Origin: Branchipolynoe longqiensis
Taxonomy: Eukaryota > Annelida > Polychaeta > Phyllodocida > Polynoidae
NCBI GenBank assembly: GCA_030323885.1
Contig: CM059187.1
Location: forward strand, 126,461,525 to 126,525,524
Direction of reading: 5' to 3'
Length of the DNA stretch: 64,000 nt
A program made the position numbers and the translations under genes. Positions 44,237 to 55,114 of the stretch are shown in pieces. Within the stretch, counting starts at the first letter, position 1, and each line of letters starts with the position of its first letter. The notes under the pieces were generated by a model. The model did no database searches. It was not told where the DNA came from and was given only the letters and a program-made list of their open reading frames with translations.

Positions 44237-45200
44237 AACATTAAATAATAGCCCTCTTTTATAATTCTGATGCAACTGACGCCATCTGCTAACATTAAGT
44301 AATAACCCTCTTTTATCATTCTGACGCCACTGACAGCATTTGCTAACATTAAGTAATAATCATCTTTTATAATTCTGACGCCACTGACGCCATCTGCTAA
44401 CATTAAGTAATAACCCTCTTTTATAATTCTGTCGCCACTGACACCATCTGCTAACATTAAGTAATAACCCTCTTTTATAATTCTGTCGCCACTGACACCA
44501 TCTGCTAACATTAAGTAATAACCCTCTTTTATAATTCTGATGCCACTGACACCATCTGCTAACATTAAGTAATAACCCTCTTTTATCATTCTGATGCCAC
44601 TGACGACATCTACTAACATTAAGTAATAACCCTCTTTTATCATTCTGATGCCACTGACACCATCTGCTAACATTAAGTAATAACCCTCTTTTATCATTCT
44701 GATGCCACTGACACCATCTGCTAACATTAAGTAATAACCCTCTTTTATCATTCTGATGCCACTGACACCATCTGCTAACATTAAGTTATAACCCTCTTTT
44801 ATAATTCTTATGCCACTGACACCATCTACTAACATTAAATAATGACCCTCTTTTTTTAATTCTGACGCCACTGACACCATCTGCTAACATTAAGTAATAA
44901 TCCTCTTTTATAATTCTGATGCCACTGACACCATCTGCTAACATTAAGTAATAACCCTCTTTTATAATTCTGATGCCACTGACGCCATCTGCTAACATTA
45001 AGTAATAACCCTCTTTTATAATTCTGATGCCACTGACACCATCTGCTAACATTAAGTAATAACCCTCTTTTATCATTCTGACGCCACTGACACCATCTGG
45101 TAACATTAAGTAATACCCCTCTTTTATAATTCTGACGCCACTGACACCATCTACTAACATTAAATAATAACCCTCTTTTATAATTCTGACGCACCTGACG
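44234..45200. repeat. 54-bp minisatellite, about 18 copies
   Basis: Unit CTGCTAACATTAAGTAATAA...CCACTGACACCAT, 54 bp and highly similar between copies. Because 54 is a multiple of three, minus-strand frames stay open across it (44200-44880 and 44786-45262; an 18-residue repeat with YYLMLADGVSGIR). The two frames are broken by copies with indels. No start context, signal peptide or flanking exon suggests a real protein. Confidence 0.93.
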
Positions 45201-45497
45201 CAATCTCCAAATAAAGCTTTATCATCCCAGGAGAAGGTATATGAGAAGTCATCACCAACCACTGGCTGGTTTAATTTAAAGCTATATGCATTTTGTTAAC
45301 TTATCCATTTGATATTAAATAGCCATGTCTTAGATTGAATTGTTAGTGCACACCCGTCTGTTTCAGGCTTTTATTTATGGTTGGTGCTCGAACACGTTTT
45401 GTTGGATTTGAAAGTGTTTGTTAGAATATGTTTGAATGATATTGTTGCTGTTATTGTTGTAAAGTAGTGGTTATAATCAGTAGAATTCTTCAACTGG
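45201..45497. other. No feature recognised
   Basis: AT-rich, nothing identifiable. Confidence 0.35.
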
Positions 45498-45498
45498 A

Positions 45499-45822
45499 AC
45501 TATGCGTGGTGGCCGAATCAGTAGAGCACAGGCTTCCCATGCGGGAGATCAGGAGTGCACTTCCCGGTCAAATCAAACCAATGACTTACAAAATTGGTAC
45601 TTCCTAGCTTGGCGCTCGGCACAAATAGGATAGTGCAAGAATTGGTTAGCTCAGTGTCAGGATAATGTGACTGAGTGGGATATTGGGTCATGGTACTGGT
45701 GGCCTGATTTCCCAGTGGAGCAGCACTATAAAGTCATCATGAGTGCACACTGTGACAAGTCGATACCCGTCCTGATATGACCTTAGACGTTGCTAGGATG
45801 TAAAACTCCAACAACCAACAAT
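45499..45822 (+). mobile_element. SINE-1 copy
   Basis: Head GTGGCCGAATCAGTAGAGCA, full body, AACTCCAACAACCAAC tail. TCAACTGGAA (45488-45497) and TCAACTGAAA (about 45827-45836) may be the duplication. Confidence 0.9.
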
Positions 45823-45974
45823 CCTCAACTGAAAGATGCCACTGCGGCTACATACGGCTGAGTTGGTCAAGAAGCTATAAATTGAAGCCACACAAGAAGT
45901 CACATGGGAAGTCCCATATCACATCCTATCACCCTCTCCCTTACAGGCACTGCCCTTCCCACCAATCACCGCCC

Positions 45975-46245
45975 CCCCCCCCCCACACACACCTTAGATC
46001 TCCCGCCCCGCCGCCTCCTGTCGCCCGGCCCCCGTTGCTCCCCACGCCGCCCTCCTGGAGGCTCGGGGCGCGGGGGCCCCGGGCCCGTGTTCACGTCGTC
46101 CCTTTGTGCCCGGATCATACTCCGCCCCTCGCCGTAGCCTCCGCCGGGCAGGTGCAAATGTCAAGCGGTGTTCTCCCGGCGCCGGCATCCCCGGCGCTTG
46201 ACGCCTGAACCCGCCGGCACACACACACGCCAACGTCGGCCTAGT
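45975..46245. promoter_or_regulatory. CpG-rich patch
   Basis: CGCCCGGCCCCCGTTGC, GCGCGGGGGCCCCGGGCCCG and CCGGCGCCGGCATCCCCGGCG within an AT-rich context. It could be an island promoter. No transcript structure is recognisable. Confidence 0.25.
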
Positions 46246-46539
46246 GAGTAGGCACGCCCTACTAACCCGTCTGTAGCCACCAAGGTCTACACAAAATGTT
46301 CGGCGCATCACCTTTTGGGTGTGTTTATACGCATTCAAAAGTCTCCAGTGCGTTTGCAGGTATTATATGTGTGTGTGTGTTGGGTGTGGAACTTTCCACT
46401 GATGTAGTGAGTTTTGTCATGAATGCTGGCCCAGTGACGTTGAGACGAGGTATTAGCAATAGAGCAATGGGATATATTTCCGCCTGGTAAGTCAGTTGTA
46501 GATGTGTGGATCTGTGCGCTGTACAACGCACACTCTGGG

Positions 46540-47228
46540 GTTGTACCCCGCCCGCCACTGCACCCCACACCTCGCCCCTGCATCCTTCCCCGGCACCCCA
46601 CATCCCACGGCCCTGCACCCCGCACCCCACACTCCTGCACCCCACACCCCGGCCCTGTAAACCGCCCCCATCCCTGCACCCTACACCCTACACCTCACTC
46701 CTGCACCCCATTCCCCTCCCCTGCACCTCACGTACAGTCCATGCATCCAACACCCCTCCCCTGCACCCCACACCAGGCCCCTGCACCCCACACCCGGCCC
46801 CCTGCAAACCCCCTCTACCCCTGCACCGAACACCCCACCCCTGCACCCGACAACCGGTCCTTGCACCCCACAACCGGCTCAGGCACCTCACACCCGGCCC
46901 CTGCACCCCACACCCGGCCCCTGCACACCGCGCTCACCCCTGCACCGAACACCCTACCCTTGCATCCCACAACCGGCCCTTGCACCCCACAACCGGCTCC
47001 AGCACCCGACACCCAGCCCCTGCACCCCACACCCGGCCCTAGCACCCCAGAACCAGTCCGTGCACCACAGACCCCTCCCCTGCACCCCACACCCGGCTCT
47101 AGCACCCCAGAACCAGTCCCTGCACCCCAGACCCCTCCCCTGCACCCCACACGCCGCCCCTGCACCCCACCCCTGCACCCTGCACCCCACACCCCGCCCT
47201 GTGCACCCTGTACCCCGCCCTACAGTGA
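46540..47228. repeat. CCCTGCACCCCACACC minisatellite (~690 bp)
   Basis: About 40 imperfect 15-17 bp units, with a longer-range pattern of CCGGCCC, AACCGG and GACCCCTCCC variants. Frames of up to 269 codons are Pro/His/Thr repeats. Confidence 0.92.
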
Positions 47229-47259
47229 AAGCCCCGTACCAGGAATGCAGGCTTGTTGG

Positions 47260-47275
47260 AGGGCGGGGGGGGGGG
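47260..47275. repeat. G homopolymer
   Basis: Run of about 14 G. Confidence 0.8.
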
Positions 47276-47454
47276 GGTGTCTGCAAGGGTGGGGGGAGGG
47301 TGCTATCATGTGACGCCTAAACCACGGCTTTATCTAATACCCTAATCACTCCACCTCCTCAATTTAACTCAATTTCCCCCACACCCTTTCTAGGTCATGA
47401 GTGCTACGTTTGCATATACTACACATACATGCAACTGGGCATGTAGACTGATTA

Positions 47455-47512
47455 CTCCGTCCGGATATGACCTTAGATGTTGCCAGGACGTAAAACAACC
47501 AACCAACCACAA
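47455..47512 (+). mobile_element. SINE-1 3' tail fragment
   Basis: CCGGATATGACCTTAGATG, TTGCCAGGACGTAAAACAAC and CAACCAACC. Confidence 0.75.
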
Positions 47513-47809
47513 ACCGGTTATTCACATTGCCCACACACATGGTAGGATGCTGGGTGAAACAACTCACAATAAATACCACTATGGAGATTTGGATAGGCTC
47601 TATCCAAAGACAGTGTCCTATGATGCGATAGCTTGCATGCACGAGATACATCGCTTTTTCTGCTCGACATTTATCACATATTAGGTTTCTAAATGGGATT
47701 GCGTGAATGATTGTTTGTTTCTTTAGCGATCCCCCAACACAAAAAGTAGACATAGGCTGTGAATGAATGCAAAGAATGTCTCCCCAAATGATAACGATGT
47801 AGTTATATA

Positions 47810-48327
47810 CAGTCTACTCTGTCTATAACGGACACCCATGGGACTGGAGCAAGATGCTGTTATAGAGATAGAACCATTATAGGCAGAGACTTACTGACGG
47901 AATGGGTTGAAACCAATGTTTTTCTTTTATACTTGACTGACTAGGACGGTCCTTGCATGAGGTTATTTATTGAGAGAATATTGATCAAATAGGTGAAAAA
48001 ACAGCCCGTTGTCCGGATAAAACAGTTGTCCGTTAGACACAGAGGCAATGCTATTAATTAAAACCATTGGGGTTGCATTCAATTGTGAGGAAACCCAAAA
48101 TAACACATGGTACACATGTTAGAATAACTATATGGCATGTCGTTATTGACAGAGAATATTGATCAAATAGATGATAAAACGGCTCGTTGTCTGCATAAGA
48201 CAGTTGTCCATTAGACACAGATGCAATGCTATTAAATTAAAGGGGTGGCTTGACGGGACCAGCCCTTTTTGCCGTTATTGTCAGAGATTCATTATTGACA
48301 GAGGCAGTTATTGACAGAGTAGACACT
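47810..48327. mobile_element. Pogo-like TIR element with internal duplication
   Basis: TA|CAGTCTACTCTGTCTATAAC at the left and GTTATTGACAGAGTAGACACT at the right. A ~90-bp segment (AGAATATTGATCAAATAG...GTTGTCC...AGACACAG) is present twice, at 47970-48062 and 48153-48243. Confidence 0.65.
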
Positions 48328-48329
48328 AT

Positions 48330-48510
48330 GTATATATGAATATATATGTATATGTTTATATGGACTATATATAATTATGTTTATGTACTTTGTATGTGTA
48401 CATGTAGTCCTACTATATATATGTACTATATATATATCTATATCTACTATATATATGTATCTGTATTATATATGTGCACATAAATATGTATATTTATAAG
48501 TGTTATTTTT
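48330..48510. repeat. TA-rich microsatellite cluster
   Basis: TATATATGTA, TACTATATATATG repeats. Confidence 0.8.
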
Positions 48511-48529
48511 TATTGGTAGGATATTTTAA

Positions 48530-48590
48530 TGTTTGCTTGTTTGCTTCGATTTCACATCCTAGCAACATATAAGGTCTTATCAGGACGAGG
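48530..48590 (-). mobile_element. SINE-1 3' tail fragment
   Basis: GTTTGCTTGTTTGC then CACATCCTAGCAACATATAAG and GGTCTTATCAGGACG. Confidence 0.65.
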
Positions 48591-49490
48591 CATATTCTAA
48601 ACAAAAATGGAATTGGCACTCATGCTAAAACTGTAAAACACACACCAATATTTAAGTATATTAAACTGTAATGTATGTCAAGAAATTCACCAACGCCACC
48701 CAAGTAATTTAGAACACAATCAACATAATTTTCCAACCATTAATTTGGATAATAAATTAGTACACAAAGGAAATATATGCTATGGCTCATTACACCACTA
48801 CCGAAGCCTGAGGTTATGCCTGTTTCACAAAAAGAACACACACAAGAACAATGCCAATAAAACATTTCTTTCGCTACTTAAAAGAAATTATTATTAAAGA
48901 TTGCAGAAGCCAGTGGCAGGTATCGTTAGTATTAATTAGTTTACCGAACCATTTCCAAGAATATATCTATCTAAATGAATGTAAGTAAGTCGAGTCTGCG
49001 AATAATGTCAGGTAGGCGTATGGAGGAGGATGTGGGGAGGTGGGTGAGTGCGGGTGGGGGGTGAGTGGGGGTGTATGCCTTCAGGTCACCTCCAGTCCTA
49101 ATTCCCAGGTTTATACCTGTGCCTCTCCCCTCCCCCGGCCCCTCACACTCACACCCAACCCACTGCCTGGGTCTCACATGGGGGTCAACGATGGGTCTCT
49201 AGCCTGAGGATACTTTCACGAAAACAAGAGGTCCTTTCAACCGGCGGCATAATCAACATAGATCAAACATTTCCTTCCCTGCCAAGGTGAGGACCAAGTT
49301 GGGCCACAGCGGTCGGCGACGCGGGGGAAAGTGCTTAAAATAAATAAAATAAAATAAAAATAAATTGATGTTGGTAAAAATGATTCTAATCGCACTTTTT
49401 GTGTGTGAAAACAAACATACATAAACGAGAATGTATATGAGTGCAGCAGAAATGCTTACTTACGATTAACAAACATAACGATCCATTTTG
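48591..49490. other. No gene recognised
   Basis: AT-rich, with a G-rich patch at 49020-49075. Short frames show no domain. Confidence 0.35.
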
Positions 49491-49494
49491 ATAT

Positions 49495-49994
49495 TGTAGT
49501 GGTCTGCACTGACCTCTAAGGCAAGGAGCCGCATAGACAGGTAGGCGTTGGTAGTGTGTTGATATCAGGGATCCTAGGTGGTGTAATGGTCAGCACACTG
49601 GTCCGGAATGCAAAGAGATGTGGGTTCGAGTCCCGCTCTAGGTGCATTATTTCCCATTTTCATCAGCTCCATGACACTGGTTGCTGTAACCAGGATCCTG
49701 TACAAGCTTTGCGCTGTATGGTTGTTGAACCTACCCTGTGTATGTATGTAAGTGCATTGCCTGTATGCATGTAATTGTAAGCATTAAAAGACTTACAATT
49801 CCAGGAGGGTGAGTGTAGTGGTCTGCACTGACCTCTCAGGCAAGGAGCCGCATAGACAGGTAGGCGTGGGTAGTGTGTTGATATCAGGGAACCTAGGTGG
49901 TGTAATGGTTAGCACACTGGCCCGGAATGCAAAGAGATGAGGGTTCGAGTTCCGCTCTAGGCACAATATTTCCCATTTTCATCACCCCCCAACA
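49495..49994 (+). mobile_element. TRIM-1 second copy
   Basis: LTRs 49495-49676 (182 bp, ends CATGACA) and 49814-49994 (181 bp, ends CCAACA) flank 137 bp. ATAT at 49491-49494 and 49995-49998 is the 4-bp duplication. The internal part begins CTGGTTGCTGTAACC and ends with the purine tract AGGAGGGTGAG just before the 3' LTR, as a polypurine tract should. tRNA-like 72-mers lie at 49572-49643 and 49891-49962. The two loci have different duplications, so they inserted independently. Confidence 0.88.
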
Positions 49995-50111
49995 ATATCA
50001 TTATCAGTCACTTTGGGTCATGATATATATAAATAATATATATCATAATATAATTATATACATATTGTAATAGACAGAACACGTGTATAGGAGCAGAAGC
50101 TGCTGACTAAA

Positions 50112-50441
50112 TCACCGGACGCAGTGGCGTAATCGGTAGAGCGCAGACTTCACCTGTGGAAGATCGGGAGTTCGAATCCCTGCCGAGTCAAACCAATGAC
50201 TTATAAAATTGATACTTATTGCTCCCTAGCCTGGTGTTCGGCATTAATCGGGTAGGATAAGGACTGCTTTGCAGAGTATCAGGATGATATGACTGTGTGG
50301 GATATTGGATCATGGTTCCAGCAGCCTGGTCTCCTAGTGGGGCAGCAATAATCAGTCGACATGAGCGTGCACGGTCACAAGTCAGTACCTATCCTGATAT
50401 GACCTTACATGTTGCTAGGCCGTAAAACAACAAACAAACAG
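50112..50441 (+). mobile_element. SINE-1 copy
   Basis: Head ACGCAGTGGCGTAATCGGTA with GGAGTTCGAATCCC B box, full body, GTAAAACAACAAACAAAC tail. Confidence 0.9.
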
Positions 50442-50518
50442 CTGAATAAAACTGTTTTAAAGCAATGCATCATAATACACGGTAGTGTTGACAGTATATA
50501 CAGTGTACAGTAAATCCT

Positions 50519-51221
50519 AAGGCCCTGTCACATTACGACGCATCTCACAAGCGCGCGGCCAATGCGTAAAATCACTTTTTTATGTCGAGAAGCATCAAAC
50601 TTTTCGGCACAGGGGGCAAAGTTGGACATATACATATCATATACATAGCGTAATGCCAACGTATGTCCAACGTATGGCTGACGTGGTTCTGGGCGAAAAA
50701 TGCTCGAATTACCCTCAGGGTACGTTCGCAGAACGCCGGTGAATGCTATATACATTATTCGATTGCCAGAACTACGCCTCATACATTACATATGCTGGAG
50801 AAATGCAAAATGTACGTTAGACGTACATTAGATGTACATTATCCATATGTTGTCAGCACACAGACTGTACATTCCCACTGCCTTTAATATAGGTCAACAT
50901 AGTGAAATGTAGTGAACAATGTTTGTCTAACGTACATCTAACATACATTGACGTACACCTAATGTATGTATACATAACGTACGGCCAACGGAAAATCCAC
51001 ACATTGTCGAACGTTGTCGTACGTCGAAAGTTTTGTGCATGCACAAAACTTTGCCGATCCCCTGACGCGCGATGCCATATCTTGACGAACGTCGATATAC
51101 ATTGACCAACAAGCACCGTAACGCATAATGACGTATCCTGACATATCCTGACGTAGCTGGCAAAAATCACATCCGTTGGCATATGTTAGCGCGATGCGTC
51201 ATGATGTGACAGCCCCTTTAA
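50519..51221. mobile_element. FB-3 element, complete (~700 bp)
   Basis: Left AAGGCCCTGTCACATTACGA, right (inverted) AAAGGGGCTGTCACATCATG, continuing GACGCATC on both. The interior is packed with ACGTAC, CCAACGTATG and GACGTACATTAG words in both orientations. TAA/TTTAA edges. No transposase. Confidence 0.75.
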
Positions 51222-51508
51222 ACGCTGAAATTACCCAACAATCCCCCTAGCCCCATACTATTCTTTATTCTTTTCGGTTTAGTGTGAATAAACCCACACA
51301 TTCTATTCTAGACACATTTTATTTCAGATTATTATGAACTACCAAATAGATATATTTCCAAGTATAATCAGTAGTTAGTTAAGTAATTCTAATATCTTTA
51401 TATGGCCAATATAATTTCTAGTAGTTTTATATGACCAGTATAATTAATACATGCTAAACAGATTCAATAAGAGAGGACTAAAGTATAACTTCTCATTATC
51501 AATAGTTG

Positions 51509-52005
51509 ATAAAAGCTGCATAGTGCGATGAAAGCATCAAATTTTTGAAACCAAGCTGCATAGCCAACTTAGATACGGGTGCACTTAGTAAGCGTGGTGT
51601 TCTCTGTGGTGGAGTGGTTAGAGTGTCTAGGTCGGACTCCTAATCTGAAGGTCAGTGGTTCGATTCCCCATGCCCCCATCTCTGCCAATTTGGATTTCCA
51701 CCGCTGTGTATAACTTACAGCTTCATCAAAGGCCAGTTGCTCTCATACCATGTCTATGTGGTGTGGGAGGTTAAAAATCCCTTGGGTCGGTAAAAGTAGG
51801 CTCGGGCTTTCTATCGACAAACTGTCTAATGGTGAAAACAAGCCTGTTCAGGCTTATCCATGATAGGCAGTATACATCTTCAACAACAAATTTTGTGCAG
51901 CATAGAAGGGAACAACACTGAGTCAATTTAATAGAATCTTTACTGCTGAAACCTATGGTGTCTAGCATTTCGACCTGTCCACCAAAATTAATTTGCGAGT
52001 AGCTG
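51509..52005. mobile_element. MITE-1 split by SINE-2
   Basis: The left piece TAAAAGCTGCATAGTGCGAT runs to GTGCACTTAGTAAG (about 51595). The family resumes with CATAGAAGGGAACAACACTG at about 51902 and fades after 51990 without the other TIR. Confidence 0.7.
51598..51895 (+). mobile_element. SINE-2 copy inside MITE-1
   Basis: tRNA-like head GTGGTGGAGTGGTTAGAG (A box) and GTGGTTCGATTCCCC (B box, about 51655-51669), body with CTCTCATACCATGTC, end CCATGATAGGCAGTATAC. The head resembles a leucine/serine-type tRNA. Confidence 0.88.
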
Positions 52006-52189
52006 ATAAGATCAATATTATGCACACTCAAACAAACAGAATACAAGCATGTTAAAATAACAAGTATAGTTATTTGATGACTTCTTCCATAAGCCAATTT
52101 TTGAAGGCCATATATACTTTCCCGAAAAGGAGTCGACTTATACGCAGCGTGAATATATAGGTACATACAAGTATATTTCATGTAAAGTA

Positions 52190-52514
52190 CAGTAAAACCT
52201 CTCTAAATCGACCGAACCTGGGACCGACTTTAAGTGGTCGATTTAGGGAGGTGGTCGGTTTTGGAGGTTTTACTGTACAGTAAAACCTCTCTAAATCGAC
52301 CGAACCTGGGACCGACTTTAAGTGGTCGATTTAGGGAGGTGGTCGGTTTGGGAGGTTTTACTGTACAGTAAAACCTCTCTAAATCGACCGAACCTGGGAC
52401 CGACTTTAAGTGGTCGATTTAGAGAGGTGGTCGGATTAGAGAGTTAGACTATCCTTACAATTGTACTGTATTGTAGTCGATTTGTTGAGGTGGTTGGCTA
52501 GAGAGGTTTTACTG
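52190..52514. repeat. Three MITE-2 units in tandem, 88-bp period
   Basis: Units 52190-52275, 52278-52363 and 52366-52514 each begin CAGTAAAACCTCTCTAAATC and end GAGGTTTTACTG, and are joined by single TA dinucleotides. The first two are nearly identical palindromic 86-mers; the third is 149 bp and probably closer to the parent. Confidence 0.9.
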
Positions 52515-52820
52515 TATATTCACTTATGCATATATTAACAAATATGTAAGTACCCTGTTTTGTATTGTTATTCACTATGTATATATATATATGTCTGTCT
52601 TGGTGATTAGTTTTGGGGCTGTCAATCATTCTCTATTCACTATTCCTCCTTCTGGTGGCACCCATTTAAATCTTCCATTCTATTCCTATTTCTACCAGAA
52701 TTTGTCCTTTCAATAAAACTTTCATGGTGGGTCTTTTGTGCTCAGCTACAATTGAATACTCTGTCCACATGTAATTGGTGTTGTCTCGTCTTATATGGAA
52801 TATTGCATTATACCAGATAT

Positions 52821-53184
52821 TTAAAGTTGCATAGTCCAATGGTTTTGAATTTCTGTATTTTTTCTGAGATAAAAATATTAAATCGATCATTAGTATCTAC
52901 TTTACATTAGTTTGAAGCTACTTTTATTTTAAATGGTAAACTTTTGCGATATTTGAAGTGCAAACATGGAAAATTAGTTTTAGCAAGCTTGCTAAAATTT
53001 GGACACCATAGAGTTCTGCAGTTACAGGTTCTAAAAATTATATTAAATGTACTCAGTATTCCCTTCAATGCAGAAATAAATGTTTAATAATTGCATCAGC
53101 ATCTAAGTTAGATATGTATAATCAAATCTAGATAATTATTTTCATTTTGAAAATTTGATATTTCATCGGACTATGCAGCTTTAA
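52821..53184. mobile_element. MITE-1, complete copy
   Basis: TTAAAGTTGCATAGTCCAAT to ATCGGACTATGCAGCTTTAA, 364 bp. Confidence 0.88.
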
Positions 53185-53474
53185 TGTCAAACTTAAGAGT
53201 CTGGCTTATCCAATTATTCAGCTAATATATTGCAACATAGCGTAGGGCAGATGCACCCGTCAATTATCTCTAGCCGTCATTTCTTCAACGGATCATAATG
53301 TGCCTTACCTACGTACCCGCTGATCTACCTATTTAAAATGTAACGTAAACGGCCGGAAGACCAGTGCCTCAGTGCTTAAAAAATGTTTTGATGAATAAAC
53401 TGTTTTACCAAAACAAAAAACAAAACAAAATCAGTATCTGTGACATACTCCAACATTGGTGAATAATCATGTTA

Positions 53475-54008
53475 TTAAAGTTGCATAGTCCGAGGGTTTT
53501 AAGTTTTTATAATTAAAAAAAAAAAATACATTAGGTTGATCGCTATAATCTACCTTCAGATAACTTTGATGTGAAATGGCTAACTTTGGAGATATTTGAA
53601 GTGTAAATGTGTAACAATTAATTTATGCATACTTGCCAAGACTTTGACTCCATAGGCTTCAGCAGTAACCTGTTAAATTAAATTGACTTAGCATGCCCTT
53701 CTATGTGATGCATAGCGCATTATGCGAGTATCAATGCGCGGAAGAGAATTATTTTGTTATATATTTTATTGCACCGAATATTGCATACTGCCTCCTTCCC
53801 ATGTCCGTGACTGGTGGCGCCACCTCCGGCACCTCCTCGCACCTACTAGGCACAGGAAACCAAACTCGCATCGGAGGTTTATTTATATATATATAGGAAC
53901 AAATGTGTAATAAGCGCATCAATATCGAAGTTGGGTATGTAGGTTCAAACACAGATAAGTTTTTTGCTTTAGACAATTTGATGCTTTTATCGGACTACGC
54001 AGCTTTAA
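53475..54008. mobile_element. MITE-1 copy carrying an MS-element
   Basis: TTAAAGTTGCATAGTCCGAG to ATCGGACTACGCAGCTTTAA; longer than others by the insertion at 53708-53895. Confidence 0.85.
53708..53895 (+). mobile_element. MS-element inserted in MITE-1
   Basis: The MITE reads CTATGTG then, after the insertion, GAACAAATGTGTAATAAG; intact copies read CTATGTGGCAACAAATG. The insert starts ATGCATAGCGCATTATGCGA, contains GACTGGTGGCGCCACCTCCG (53809-53828), and ends in a short TA run. No target-site duplication is evident. This is the best-delimited copy of the family, about 188 bp. Confidence 0.75.
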
Positions 54009-54089
54009 ACATGGCATACAAACAAAGTCCCAGCCAGTGAACACATTCCACTTGTCATCGTTATACACCGACACTATAGAGGTGACTGG

Positions 54090-55101
54090 TTGGTTGGTTG
54101 GTGGAGTTTGTGCGTCCTGGCAACATCTAAGGTCATATCAGGATGGGTATCGACTTGTGACAGCACACACTGATGGTGACTTTATAGTGTTTCCCCACTA
54201 GGAGACCAAGCCGTCAGCACCATGACTTGATATCCCACATTATCCTGACACTGAGCCAACCAGTCCTTGCCCCATCCTATTAACACTTGAGCGCCAGGGG
54301 CCATATGCAGGATGCGGTGTTAGCGAGCCAAAACGTGTTTAGACGGGATTTCTGGTTTAGCGCCGAAAAGTTGGTATGCATGCAGCAGTGTTAGGCCTAA
54401 CACCACAAGCTTAAACCCGGTTAAGCTAAACCAGAAAAATAACTGGTCTACAGGCGGTGTTAGGTATCAAATCTATTCAGTGCAGTCATATTTAACAGAG
54501 TTACGTAGTCAAATAGTGAAATTTTATTAAATTAACCCTAAAATCGAAGCGAGATTAATGCTGCAGCCGCAACGACGGCGATATTAATATTGTTGAACCG
54601 ACGAATGCAAGCAACCGCCGCTGCCGCCGCTGATGCGGCGGCGGCGGCGATTTGTTTACTTTAATTCGTCGATTCGAAAATATAAAAATTAATATCCCTG
54701 CCGTTGCGGCGGCAGCATTAATATTGCTTCGAATTTAGGGTTAATTTCATCAAATTTCACTTATTGCGTATTTAATTCTGTTAAATATGATAGGATTTAA
54801 TAGATTTAAGCCTAATATATGGGTACATACGCAGAGGGATTTCCCAAATCTATAAATAAATTCACGTTTAGCTAAAATGAAAGTGCTACGTGCTCCTGCA
54901 TACGACTTGACACAGTTCCCGACATTGGTGATAGCTAAACGGTAACAGGCTCTAACACCAAACCCCGCTAACACTGACTCCTGCATATGGCCCCTGGATA
55001 GGAAGTGACAAGTATATATTTTTAAGTCATTGGTTTGAATCGACCAGGTTTCGATCAAAACACGAGACGGATGTTCAACTCATTTGGCCAATCCCGTCTG
55101 G
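54090..55101 (-). mobile_element. SINE-1 copy split by FB-2, 13-bp duplication
   Basis: TAGAGGTGACTGG at 54077-54089 and 55102-55114. SINE sequence runs 54090-54296 and resumes 54995-55101 (GGATAGGAAGTGACAAG to GGGATTGGCC on the minus strand). Confidence 0.88.
54297..54994. mobile_element. FB-2 element inside SINE-1
   Basis: GGGGCCATATGCAGGA and TCCTGCATATGGCCCC form a perfect 16-bp TIR. Subterminal GGTGTTAG/GCTAAACC words are inverted. The interior holds mirrored GCCGCCGC blocks and the GTTAAATATGA, TCGAATTTAGGGTTAA words shared with 17.4 and 57.9 kb. About 698 bp. Confidence 0.85.
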
Positions 55102-55114
55102 TAGAGGTGACTGG

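Noticed and set aside
44234..45200. CRISPR-like array
   Set aside because: Contiguous repeats without spacers, in eukaryotic DNA.
44200..45262. Repeat-protein genes of 226 and 158 codons on the minus strand
   Set aside because: Open only because the 54-bp minisatellite period is a multiple of three. No start context, signal peptide, exon borders or non-repeat domain.
46504..47313. 269-codon proline/histidine-rich frame
   Set aside because: Product of the CCCTGCACCCCACA minisatellite, open in several frames.
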